From contig JARGXX010000138.1 of the NCBI GenBank assembly GCA_030374765.1, positions 682,001 to 746,000 on the forward strand: a stretch of DNA of 64,000 nucleotides, given 5' to 3'. The position numbers and the translations under genes were made by a program. This DNA comes from Agarophyton chilense (lineage: Eukaryota > Rhodophyta > Florideophyceae > Gracilariales > Gracilariaceae). Below the pieces are notes generated by a model. That model saw nothing but the letters and a program-made list of their open reading frames with translations. It did no database searches and was not told the origin of the DNA. The number at the start of each line of letters is the position of its first letter. The stretch's first letter is position 1. Shown in pieces: positions 10,640-21,402 of the stretch.

Positions 10640-11575
10640 CGTTGCGTGCACCGAGCCTGACTCATGCGAGTGACAGAGCAGTGTGAGTACGAGAAGACAA
10701 GTCACCCGTTGTGATTGGGGAGTGAGATGTAACAACATTGCACTGAGGGTTGTGCTGCAGCGCACAGCCACCATCCATTGAAGCAGCCTCGTGCCGAGCA
10801 CGCCAATGGTGGCGCAGCGGAAAAAGACGCCGGCAGGGGCGCAGAGCGAGCAAGATGGCCAAATTCGCGACGACGCGAATTCGTGCGGAACTCGTCCGCG
10901 CCGGAAGATATACCTCTGTAGAACGATTCTCGCGAGAAGGACGCAGGCGAAATACTTTTCTCGCAAGCCCACTGGACTTGTCCCTGTGGCTCTGTTACTG
11001 CTGCGGTTTGGGTGTGTGCGCTCGCTGCCCCGCGCCTTTGCCGCCACGCCGCGCGAGATCGAGAACAAAGCTGACTAAGCCGCGCGCACTGTAAACAGTT
11101 GGCACTCGCTGTGCTTGTTCCGCGTGCGTGTCCACGTGGCAGCGACAAACTACTGTGCAGGACACGCCTGCATTTTGCTTTCTTTTTTCGCAAATATCGG
11201 CACAGAGAGCCAAAGTAAGAGAGAAAGTTTACACACCAATACTTACAAAAACTACTCATGTAAAAAAGAGCTCTGCCTTCTACCGCAGCGTCACTAGGCG
11301 TCACAACCGCCGTCGATTCGAGCATTGCTCTCGTGTCTCACCAACGTAGCACCAGACTCACACAAGCCTTTTCCCAATTAGCACCGCGCAAGAAGCGCCT
11401 TAACTTTTGCAAAACCGTCCACATTTCGTCTTCACTTTGGATTCAAGCCCAAATGGAGTCAAGTGAAAAAACTCTCATCATTTCCATGCCACCTCACTTT
11501 CACTCCAAAGCAAGGCCCTCTTCGTGCTTTTGCTTTACTTATCCCCTATGAAGATTCACTGAACAACTCATTGAG
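10640..11575. other. GC-rich upstream region, no gene supported
   Basis: The left two thirds is CpG-rich and has overlapping open frames on both strands, as expected by chance in GC-rich DNA; none shows a domain. It is most simply the 5' flank of the minus-strand secreted protein gene. The right part becomes A/C-rich and leads into a copia-like relic. Confidence 0.4.
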
Positions 11576-13152
11576 CTAACGACGACAAACTATTACCAGT
11601 GTATTCCAAATCTCAAAGATATTCTCATTGAACACGAATTCAGTCAGCTGATCGTACACAACTTCGTAGCACAAAATGAAGAACATTTCAAGGCTTTTGC
11701 CAGCCTCCGTCGTACAATCCCGACAAGAATTATCCAGAAACAGAACAGAAAAATAGAAGATCCAACCAGCTCCACAACACAACCACACGAAATTGTTTCT
11801 GCCATCAAGCACACGTTGCATATTAAATCCACAAAAGAATTCTTCGTCCAGGCGATTAATTTCATCAACTTCAGACGAACCGGAACTATAAAACAATACG
11901 TTGGCCAGCAGCATTTACATATTTGACGCAGGAAAATCGTCGCAAACACACGAGGAATCGAAGATTAATGTGTCATGGTCAACTACATTCTGCAAGTGCT
12001 TGTACAAAACCAAGGCGTTGGACAGCGTGCAATACTCTTGATTCTGCATTATTCAGCGAACAACTTCAAGGTACGCAACACCGTTTAGAGAAATATGGGA
12101 GCCTCCTTGCACAAAAAACAACATTTTTTACACCATCATTAATCCCACCTCAACATACACAACGGTACAATTTACAGAATGGTGATGGCCATAGACGTGT
12201 CCGTAGGCGTGGTCGTGGCCGTTATGGAAGATCTAGCAATAAAAGCCTGCACAGCGCCATTAAATATTTTAACAAAAAAATAGACGCGCTACACACGAGT
12301 TGCCAAGTTCCAGGACGACTTTGAACTACTGAAAAACAATCCACCAGCAATACTAAAGCCATGTAGGAAGAGATCCTAAATGCAATGCAAGCTCTCAACT
12401 ACCTACCCCAACAGGCAGTCAATAAGGACCAGCAATGTACTTACACTCTTGACTCACCCGCTTATCCTACCATTATCTCCCACAACACAACCGATGTAAC
12501 TGACTTGCCATCACCACTCACCACATCGATCGCGGCATCATATTCTCTACAGACCCGGAAGACGGGAAACTTGCGGATGATCCGTGACAATGGGAAAAGA
12601 ATAACACTCTTTATCTTGATCAAAAAAGACATTCAAAGCAATCGACTACCAGTATACTCCAAAGCAAAACATCTTGGGCTGGTTATCTTCACACCACAAT
12701 CTGCGTACATGCTTGGGCGAACAGTACCATTAAAACTCCTTCACACTGCCTCTTTGACCAATAATTCCTACACATTCAACCTTCAACATCCAACCGAAGC
12801 AGCCAAATTAACACAGTCACACACATCCCAACCCTTCATACCACTTCACCACAAGAAATCACAAAACCTCCCGGCGCCACTGACGACAGCGCGAAAAAGA
12901 CCACTGACACGCCGTTTATCTTCCAGCTCTCGACCAAAATTCAGACCCACACCTTTGGCCTTCACCCTGACCCACGATCCACAGGAAGAAAAGGAGCCAA
13001 CCAATACAGCCCTCCACAAATGGCACATAATATTCAACCACGCCCCGCAACAGCTAGAGTGCGTTTCAAAAACATATTCCTTTACAAAAACTGCGCCAAA
13101 AAAACATTTCACGTACTGTAGAGCACATTTTACAGCCAATGCAAACCACTGA
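11576..13152 (+). pseudogene. Decayed copia gag/protease region
   Basis: The plus strand is rich in A and C, as is the sense strand of copia-2. Readable pieces are a gag-like helical stretch (about 11600-11920, including VHNFVAQNEEHFKAFASLRR and an IVSAIKHTLHIKST segment), an Arg-rich piece near 12190-12320, and a 255-codon frame at 12385-13152 that ends with LHKWHIIFNHAPQQLECV, resembling the start of the copia GAG-pre-integrase motif (WHxRLGHP). Several stops and shifts separate the pieces. No RT is present: the element is cut off near 13190 where a mariner relic begins. The identification is moderate for the 3' part and weak for the 5' part. Confidence 0.4.
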
Positions 13153-13204
13153 GTCAATAACATTGTTTCAAAAGTATATCGTTTATACAATCATTAGCAC
13201 ACTT

Positions 13205-13735
13205 ATGGCTCGTGGCGCGCCTCTAACACGTTCTGAACAGCTGCAAATCATGTAATTAGTAAGTCAGGATGTGGTTGCAGCAGACATAGCCCGAAAACTC
13301 AAGGGCCCTCCAAAAACAATTAGCAACTTCATTAAAAAAACAGGCTACAAACAGAACGAAGCGTTCAACCGGCCGTCCACATCACTATCCCTGGCCGATG
13401 ATCGTGGGATTAAGCGAGAACTATGCCATAATACTTCATTTTGCTGGAAATTTGTCAAAAATCCAAATTTTTCTCTATCAAGATTTACTATATGGCGTTA
13501 AGATAACCTTCAAGATTTGTTCAAGTACATCGGTAATGGGTTGGGCTGGAATTTTCACGAAAAGAGCAACTGATACGGCTCTCGTTGATATTAATATCAA
13601 CTCTGAGAAGTATGCTGATGTTCTAGAACACTATCTTCTACATTTTTCATACTGTATTCACGGAGAAGAATTCATGTTTCAGCAAGATAATGCACCTGTG
13701 CATAGGTCTAATTCTGTGAAACAGTGGTTCAATAG
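13205..13735 (+). pseudogene. Tc1/mariner transposase, truncated by an LTR
   Basis: Starting at ATG 13205 the product reads MARGAPLTRSEQLQIM, stop (13253), then a helix-turn-helix segment (VVAADIARKLKGPPKTISNF). A frameshift between 13400 and 13500 leads to VMGWAGIFTKRATDTAL and EFMFQQDNAPVHRSNSVKQW, the hallmark Tc1 motif with the second catalytic Asp. The frame stops abruptly at 13735 where the chromovirus-1 LTR begins, so the WP.SPDLNPIE end with the last catalytic residue is missing. This is a dead element that served as an insertion target. Confidence 0.8.
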
Positions 13736-14451
13736 TGTAGTATCCGCTCTAATGGAGAGAGCAGACACCTGCGACAGCGTTCGGACTGCCAATGGGTCGC
13801 TTGCGCGGAAGAAAAAGGGTTGGTAGAGCTACAACACCAGTGAGCTGGACGTGGGCTGTAAGGCCACTACTCGCCAGCGAGGGTTACCAGTGCAACTGTA
13901 AAACGTTGATGGAACGTAGGTACGAGACGGCTCGTGAAGTGATTGGGGGCTGACTATCTATTATAGCTCGTCCGGATCTCCGGTTAAGGAATTCTAAGCG
14001 AGGAACAGAATACTCATGATGTCCATGTTGTCTCCTTTACTTGGAGTCGGCGCTCACCTCTGGTACACTATATAATGTGTACCAGGGTGCGTGCCCAAAT
14101 AAATATATAAATAATACCCAGTGGTCAGCCACTTAGCCAAACCACTGTATGGGTATGGTCCCTAATGGACGTCTAGCTACAAAGGGAAGTAAAACCAGCC
14201 ACGTGGATCGCCACTACATGCGCCGTTGCCAATATGGCATTCCCCTAGGAAGGGTCGCAACTATGTGCGCGCCGTGGTAAGCCACTCGACCCATGACGCC
14301 ACGTGTTCCACGAAGACATTCTGCCTCTAGGCATCCTATGCAGGAGGCCGCTTCATATCACAATGCTGATGATAAGACTCACTTATGGGTTCCAACCGCG
14401 ACTTCGCGAAAAACCAACATATCGGATTCCCCGACATAGTAGACTACTACA
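13736..14451 (-). mobile_element. 3' LTR of chromovirus-1
   Basis: A 716-bp block with ends TGTAGTA and TACTACA, directly preceded (minus strand) by a polypurine tract. A related block without coding sequence lies at 43237-43896 on the opposite strand as a solo LTR. Two CACGTG palindromes (14200 and 14300) are in positions comparable to those of the chromovirus-2 LTR (58095 and 58140). A T/A-rich core (AAATATATAAATAAT near 14100) could be a TATA region on either strand. The LTR interrupts the mariner transposase. Orientation follows from the polypurine tract and from the gag-pol genes on the minus strand. Confidence 0.8.
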
Positions 14452-14464
14452 CACCCCCCTCGTT
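14452..14464 (-). other. Polypurine tract of chromovirus-1
   Basis: Minus strand AACGAGGGGGGTG immediately followed by TGTAGTAG, the LTR start. This is the plus-strand primer site of an LTR retrotransposon and fixes the element as minus-strand, with its 3' end here. It also places the antisense frame starting at 14476 inside the element. Confidence 0.7.
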
Positions 14465-14475
14465 AAGCGCGAACC

Positions 14476-16302
14476 ATGGGGGACGCAAGAAGCGTTTATA
14501 CGCATTCGGACCGGTGTTCCGGGTACTCATCTTCATCACGAATTCCTCGCCGCCCGACCAACTCTTATAGTTCTCAACAGCATTCCGTTCCTCAGCGCTC
14601 TTCAGCTCGCTCTCTCGCGATGGATCCGAACGCCGGGTCCAACCCGTTCCAGACCTTTTCTGAGGATGTGCCTTCTGGGGCTCCGTCCAACACTGCTGGT
14701 TATAGGTCGCAGCCTACTGCTCAACTCGGTCCATACCGTTCGTTCCCCACACCGTACACCGGATTCCGGTCGGTACCGTTACCTCAGCAAACCGTGGCTC
14801 CGATGCCGAACGCGGCTTACGTCGCCTCTTTGGGTGTGATTTGAGCCGCTTCTCGTCGTGCTCAGCGGAGCTACCCGCACCCTGCGGATTTCTATGGACG
14901 AGATCCTCTCGACAACATTGAACTTTTCGCGCAAGCGCCCTGGTTTGATCCAGTTGCTATCCGCGATGGCGAGTTGATACAACAGTAAGTACACGGTGGG
15001 TACTTCCCTGACGGTATTCCGGAACATGCGATTTATAGCGACGACTGGGCGAGCCATATTGCTTTGCCAGACAACACGATTGCGCGATATTCAACGGAAA
15101 CCTTGTCCGAAGCCCGTACGCGGTTCACCAAGCTGATTTACCAGCGTCTTCACCGATTCATCAGTACGGGTCTCCTCCCGCAGGACTGGGAACTAGATAC
15201 CTGGAAAGCCCGTACCAACGGTGAAGGTTACTCGTATATCGTGACACTCGTTGAAGTCGATGTTAGCGGTGGGCGCAGTGTGCGCGGTGTGCGTGATGCA
15301 GCTCTCTGCTTTCAGCAACCTCTTCTCCGTGCGGAGTTCCGCTTCCTTCGAAAGCGTGACATTCCCTATTGGGATTATCCCCGTTGGGAACGTCGTACTC
15401 GATCACGTTTGGGCTATTTGGTGCCGTATCAAATGATCGAGATTGACCGCATCCGGCGGAACGCGCGCTTCGGGCGCTGCATCGGTATTCCGGAGCATTG
15501 GGCGGCGATCGAGAGTCCTCGTGGTTGCCCTGTGGAGCTCCCACCGACGATCTTCTACATCGGTTCCGCGTTGGTTAACGACCCGTTCTCGGGATATTGG
15601 ACGGTGGTTTATACCGAGTTTATCGCCAAGATGGCCGTTTTCTTCCTGTGAGATGCTTATGATACCTTTAGAGTTGGGTACATGTCGCCCACAGCGCGAA
15701 AGTATGCGAGAGAACTCGATCTTTCCCTTGTCCTGGTATCCCATGCGAACCATGTCGACTTCCTCCATCTTGTGGATTTGATCGAAAGTGTCGATTGGTC
15801 TGGAGTGCCAGCTGATCAATCCGCTCGTGGAACCCGTGCAAGACACCACGACCATTCTCCTGGACGAACAGAAAGTGCTGGAGATTTCGTTTGGTACGAC
15901 CCCTGGATGCGCCAGTTGATCACCTTCGAGCAGGCTCGCTTTCTTCGGGAGAACCCGCGTGACATGCCACCTAACCAGCTTACTGGATACGTGTACGATG
16001 CTACTCCATCCGAGAACGGAGAGGAACCGTATGAGGAAGCGCCGGGAGCTGATGCTGAACTCGGTTACGAGGACGAGCCAGAGCTGGCAGGCGTAGCGAC
16101 TTCCGTCGATCAATCTGCATCGGCGGGAGTTGCTCAAGAGAACTTTCATGGGTTTACCCAACAACCAATTTCAGTGCAGGTCGAAGATCCAGGCTTGGAT
16201 CCGCTGAGGCAGTTCCTCTTAGATGCGAGCTTTCCCGTGGACCAAGTTGAGGGTGATCGCGCACAGCTTCTTGCGAACCTACGTGTTCGCACGTCTCTTT
16301 GA
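14476..16302 (+). pseudogene. Antisense 609-codon frame inside chromovirus-1 (three stops)
   Basis: One plus-strand frame runs from ATG 14476 (context GAACCATGGG) to TGA 16300 and is broken only at 14842 (TGA), 14986 (TAA) and 15649 (TGA). The first about 120 residues are rich in Ser, Pro and Gln; the middle (15064-15651) is a globular-looking, Arg- and Trp-rich segment (FRFLRKRDIPYWDYPRWERR, GRCIGIPEHWAAIES, DPFSGYWTVVYTEFIAKM); the end is acidic (EEPYEEAPGADAELGYEDEP). I recognise no domain. It lies between the chromodomain and the polypurine tract, on the strand opposite gag-pol, and is followed at 16355 by AATAAA. Antisense extra genes are known in some plant Ty3/gypsy lineages; its presence in a chromovirus of this type is the odd point. 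All three stops can arise from CGA, CAA or TGG by single transitions. Confidence 0.6.
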
Positions 16303-16354
16303 TGATCCTAGAAAAGGCTCCTAGTCAACACGCTTGCGGTGGTATCTTGATACC

Positions 16355-16360
16355 AATAAA
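16355..16360 (+). terminator. Possible polyadenylation signal for the antisense gene
   Basis: AATAAA about 53 bases after the stop of the antisense frame, followed by T- and CT-rich sequence. It suggests a separate plus-strand transcript within chromovirus-1. Downstream at about 16415-16550 lie three copies of a TCTCGCTTCTCGAGTT-like motif of unknown role. Confidence 0.35.
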
Positions 16361-16574
16361 ACTTCGGTGACTTCGTGTCTTCACGTTCCCTTCTTATCTT
16401 TTAGTCTTCATCTCCTCTCGCTTCTCGAGTTCTTCAATCCTTCTTCTCGCTTCTCGAGTTTGTCCTAGGTGATAATCAGTAAATGTCCTGTGCTTGCGTG
16501 GTTTCACGTTTCTTCCACATGACTTCTTGTTTTCTTCTCGCCTTTCGAGTTTTTACTACCTTTGTAGCCCATAC

Positions 16575-18719
16575 TTAGAAATAGGATGTGCCCATGAGCC
16601 CGAATATCGAGGAGTCGATCTTCCTGGGGAGTGGTAATCGCATGCGTCGATGATATCGCACGAGCTGCGAACGGGGGATATGAGCTATAGGTTCCTACGT
16701 ATCCGCTTCCGGAGGAAAACCGCACCAACGGACTCGATACAGTAATTCTCTAGTATCTTCATGCTCGCCATGTTCACATATGCGATCCATAACATATTCC
16801 TGGGCGTTTCCCAATGCTTTCGCTGTTGGCGCGAGACTCCTGTTAACAGGTTTGAAATGCCTTAGGGCTGACCCAAGCGTCTCTTTGTTAGCAGTCTCAG
16901 CGTCGCTAAGCGTTCGCTCGTCGACTAACTGTCGTTCTGCCCGCAGGGGCAGTGTACTCATTCCTTGAGAACCTTTCTCAGATAAAGAGCTATCCTGTTT
17001 TCCAGGTTCCATAGAAGCGTACTTCTTGCTACTTCTCAATTCCATTCGTGGATGAACTTCCTTCGGTTTATCCGATTCTGACCGCTGTTGGGTGGATGAT
17101 GGTGCTTCCACCACGACAGGAGGCGATACCTCTTCTTCTTCCTGCCCACGAGGGATGGGAGCCGATATCGGCGGAACAGCGAGTAGCGCTTCACTTGACG
17201 GTTCAGCCTGAAGTGGCAACGGCGCGTTTTCGTCTGCACTCGTTTCCAAGTCCTTGGGGCCGAATTCCAAAACATCTTTCCTGCTTTCGGGTTCCACTTC
17301 TGTACTTACGGGTGTGCGCGTGCCACGGGGCATACCCCGATATTTTGGAAGCTGTCCGTGATTGGCGTACGCAACCGCCGGCGGTGGGAGATCAAGAGCT
17401 TTCTCCTCCGCTCGAGCCATTGGTGGCGGTTCACTCTCCCCAGAGTCACTTGGGCTTTTGCCTGGACGTTCCGTCGCACTTGCCTCCTTAGTTCTACCAG
17501 ATACCTGGAATTCCACTTGCGGGTCAGGCGCGACTTCAACGCGATCGCGCGATACACGTTCAACGTCCTCGCCTGTCTTGATGACCACTGTGTCTTCATC
17601 AAGGTCCACCACTTTGAAGGGTCCAGCCGCTATCGGCAACAACTTATGACGAGATTCTTCCTGTTTGTCCGGTTTTTCGACTCGCACGGAGACGTGACCT
17701 CCTACTCGGATTGCCGGATTTCCTCTTCGCCTTCTGGCGTCATAGTTTCGCTTATAGCGAGCTTGTGTCTTTGATAACTCCTTAGCGGCTTCTTCCGCTC
17801 TGGCCTTCAGGTCATTCCTCCATTTCAGATGGTACTTAGCCGGGGTCGGTGCGTCCAATTCTGTCTCGTCGTCGAGCGCAACCGGTAAAGCCGGAGGGTT
17901 ACGTGAGAGCACGAGGTCGAACGGTGCCTTCTTTGTAGAGTTATGCACTTTCGTACTGTACGCGTAGCACAGAGTATCTGTAAACATGTCCCATTCTTTC
18001 GGGTGGTCCGCGATGTAGTGTCGTAATGCTGCTATCAGCGTGCGGTTGAAACGCTCCACCTGACCGTTGCAATGCGGATGATAGGTCGTGGTAAACACGT
18101 TTCGAATGCCCATATTGCGGCAAACATTCTGAAAGAACTTCGCAACGAATTGCTTCCCATCATCTGATAACAGAACTTCTGGTGGTCCGTATATAAATAC
18201 CCAGTGTTTGATAAACGCCTGTGAGATTACGGTTGCGGTTATCCGCTTCAACGGCACAGTCCGCACTAGCTTCGAGAAGCGGTCGGTGATTACCAATAGG
18301 TATCGATAACCTCGCCTTGAGCGAATCAATTCCCCTAGTATGTCAAAACTGACTTATTGTAAAGGCGCTTTCGCCTGGAATAACGTCATCGGTTTCCGCT
18401 CCCCGTTCAGCTTCACGCGATTCTTCGCACATGTTGTATACAACCTCACTGTAGCATGGCAGTCCATTGTCAAAGTAGGCCAGTAAAAATCTCTTCTTAG
18501 AGTCATGAACAACTTCGTTCCTCCTGGATGACCAGACAGCCTGCTATAGTGTGCCAGATGGAGTACTCGACTCTTCAAGACGTGTGGAATCACGATTCGA
18601 TCATGCTTTTCGACATGTCTTAACATTATTCCTCGCGAATCGAGTGAAAAGGGGAGCTCCTCCCCCCCCGTTAATACGAAAGCGTATCGACGCACAAAAC
18701 GTATCGGCGTGTTGCTCAT
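16575..18719 (-). pseudogene. Chromovirus-1 integrase with C-terminal chromodomain
   Basis: Domains in order: HHCC-type zinc region (HYSRLSGHPGGTKLF, then VRLYTTCAKN, where the first of two expected cysteines appears as Tyr), catalytic core with D (VITDRFSK), D (LLSDDGKQF) and E (NGQVERFNRTL), an SH3-like part (VGGHVSVRVEKP), a long Pro/Glu-rich linker, and a chromodomain (YVMDRICEHG, RELLYRVRWCGFPPEADT). The chromodomain Trp of the WEP motif is a TAG at 16695; EPIAHIPRSQLVRYHRR follows to 16575. A stop lies at 18354. Integrase inserts the cDNA; chromodomains steer it to methylated histone H3 in related fungal elements. A frameshift sits in the C/G run at about 18660-18669. Confidence 0.85.
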
Positions 18720-19608
18720 TGAAGAGCTCAGCGTACGAGATTCGCTCGAGTTGAACTGAAAGGTCAGTGTCTGCTAATGCAAGGAACGGGTCTGCATCCT
18801 AATAATCATCAAGGGTCTCTTGTTACTTTTCTTCAAAAGATGGTGAATGGGTCTCCATGTAGAAGCAAGGTATCTCTTCATCGATTTCGCCTTGGGTTTG
18901 GCCCAGTGTTTTGAGTCGTGATAGCGCGTCAGCTCAGAAATTGGCCAATCCCTTCTTATACTTCACTTCGAAAACGAATTCAGAAAGGCGTAAGCGCCAT
19001 CGTGTGAGACGACCAGACGGGTCTGTAATGGACAGTAAACATCGTAGAGACGAATGATACGTTTTGACGGTAAAACTTTCTCCTTGGAGATACGGTCGCA
19101 ATGTGGTTAGAGCCCAAACGACTGCAAGGCATTCCTTTTCTGAAACTGAATACTTCTTCTCAGCTGCGTTCAGCGATCTTGACCAGTAACCAATGGGTTT
19201 GCGTTCACCATCAGGGTGTGTTTTAAAAAGGGCACACCCTACTTGGTACTCGCTAGAGTCGGTATCCACTGAGTATGGCAGGTTGGGGATGGGCAGCGCC
19301 AAGACTGGGGCTGTAATAATCTTTGTCTTCAGCGTGTCGAACGCTTCCGCTTCAGCTTGTCTGAATTGTTCCAGCTGTACTGGTCGTCCTTTACGCAGCT
19401 TTGTGTTGAGCAGTGCCGCTATATGCGAGTATTGCGGCACGAATCGTCGGTAGACGTTGCACAAGCCGAGGAAAGAACGCAACTGCTTCTGTGTCAACGG
19501 AGGTTGTACTTCGCGGAGAGCCGCTGTTTGTGCCTCTTGAATAACAATCTGTCCCGGTTTGATCATATGTCCTAAGTTCCGGAGTTCCGGACGGTGCCAG
19601 CGAACCAT
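18720..19608 (-). pseudogene. Chromovirus-1 RT end and RNase H
   Basis: The frame shows the RT connection (LTQKQLRSFLGLCNVYRRFV), then the RNase H start (YSVDTDSSEYQVGCALF), GYWSRSLNAAEKKYSVSEKE and the end (VKYKKGLANF, TGA at 18934, ADALSRLKTL). After that comes an acidic stretch with two more stops before the integrase zinc region. It is in a different frame from the RT palm, so a frameshift lies near 19580. RNase H degrades the RNA strand of the replication intermediate. Confidence 0.85.
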
Positions 19609-21323
19609 TCGGAGTTCTTGAAATTAAAGGTGATACCTGCGCTTTGTAGTGCTTTGAGGATCTCCTCGACATGCCGTAAATGGCTTTCCACATCCTGGGA
19701 AAAGATGATCACATCGTCCAAATAGACCAAAAAAGTCTTCCACTTGTATCTTGAGAGCAAGATGTCCAGAGTACGCTTGAAAGTAGCCGGTGCGTTCGTT
19801 AAGCCAAAGGGCAGCCTTTTGAAACGGTAGAGACCGGCGTGACACGCAAATGCAGTTTTATCTTGGTCTTCTTCCGCTACATGCACCTGCCAATAGCCAG
19901 AGTTGGCGTCCAACGTGGTGGACACGTTCGCTTCTCCTAAGCTGTCGATACATTCGTCCATTCGAGGCAACGGGTATGTATCTCGAACTGTAACAGGGTT
20001 CAGTTTTCAATAATAGATACAGAATCGTAAAGAACCATCAGGTTTCGGAACCAGCACCACTGGTGAGGCCCAAGCAGATTGAGCTGCTTCGATTACTCCT
20101 TCTTCCAGCATTTTGCTGACATTCTCTTCCTTGATTTGGCGAGTTCGCGGTCCCGCTCTGTACGTTGGTTGGGAGATGGGTCGTGACCCTGGGACAAAAC
20201 CAATGTGGTGTTCCGTAGCGGAGATTTCTCCTAGTTTTCCACTCCACATGGATGTATACTTTTTCAGCATAGACCTGATCTTCGCTCTGTAGTGTTCCGA
20301 CACATGTGCTAAGTCTATCTCATCGACCAGGCTCTCTGGATCCTTTGCCGTTTGCAATTGATCTCCAGACGGAGTTTGCAGTTCTTCGTCTGTGTCACCG
20401 ACATGGGTTAATCCCAATACTTCTGCAGTAGAAATATGAGTAGGGACCACCACTGTGGGATGAGGCAAAGCTGTTGCAACACCCTGATTCTTTGGTATCT
20501 GGTAATCGTTATCGGTGAAGTTACTCACTAGTATCCAAAAGGGGCTACCAGGATCAACCTGAACAATGCCGTTAGCGACTAGCAATACACGGGATTCGTA
20601 CATCCTAGTATTCGGTTGAGTTACCACGAGTCCGTGTCGTTCTGTTCTTACTTGAACCCAAGTTTGGGTTTGCGCCTTCAGCATGGTACTCTTCGCTACT
20701 CGAATCCTCGGCGAGACACGTCTTCGGGATTTCCCGTATTCCATAGATGGTGGAAGTGGAGGTGCTTCGGGGCAACGACGCATTGGCTTGCGAACAATTG
20801 GTAACATTGATCCATCATCTAGTTCCACTAGTTTTCTTCGCGGGCGAATGGCTTCGACAAACTTGTCGCAATAATCACATCCCAGTACCACTGGTGCAGC
20901 TAACGTCTTACAGACGATGAAGTCGACTAGGACTACAAAGCATCCCAAACGCACCACGAGTCGAACTGTTCCCAGTATCTTCACAGCATTTTTGTTGGTA
21001 TCCCGGATGTCCGGTAAAGGACCGTATCGAATACGTTCTAAGTCAGCAGGAGCGAGCTCCGATTCCTGTATAAAGTTCGGACCATCACCTGTGTCCAGGA
21101 TAGTCAATGGACGAGATAACAGATTCCTGTCAGAGCCGATGACGGCATAGACCTTATAGTTTCTTTTAGACGCTACCATGAGGTAGCTTTCCCGTTTTGA
21201 CGGGCAAGTATAACGTCTCCAAGGACGATGTAACTCACAGTCAAACTGTACTCGCCTTCCGTGCGGCGGATTGATTCCGTACGGCCGAAATTCTGAGGCC
21301 TCAAGAGAATCTTGGGCTTCCAA
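19572..21323 (-). pseudogene. Chromovirus-1 protease and reverse transcriptase
   Basis: The protease motif is LTILDTGDGPNFI (DTGD instead of the usual DTGA) with its partner APVVLGCDYCDKF. A linker with IPKNQGVATALPHP follows. The RT begins at EEGVIEAAQSAWASPVVLVP and RFCIYY, where the next codon is TGA (20007) in place of the Arg of the DYRxLN motif. It continues with YPLPRMDECIDSLG, GYWQVHVAEEDQDKTAF and the catalytic box FLVYLDDVIIFSQD, which is intact. The protein therefore had a normal active site before the stops arose. Confidence 0.88.
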
Positions 21324-21402
21324 GCGCGAGAGCAGGGAGGCGGGCTCTCCCCGGTCAGCACTACTGGATCGACTAGTGCCGACCCTGTAGGGGCTCTTTC
21401 AC

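Noticed and set aside
10702-11325. 207-codon minus-strand frame upstream of the secreted protein gene
   Set aside because: It lies in CpG-rich DNA with equally long frames on the other strand, and its composition (Ser, Arg, Ala, Cys) looks like translated promoter DNA.
13736-16302. 13736-14451 as a 5' LTR of a plus-strand element with the 14476-16302 frame as its gag
   Set aside because: A polypurine tract followed by TGTAG is on the minus strand, gag-pol is on the minus strand, the LTR matches the chromovirus-2 LTR in minus orientation, and the frame lacks gag features or a zinc knuckle.
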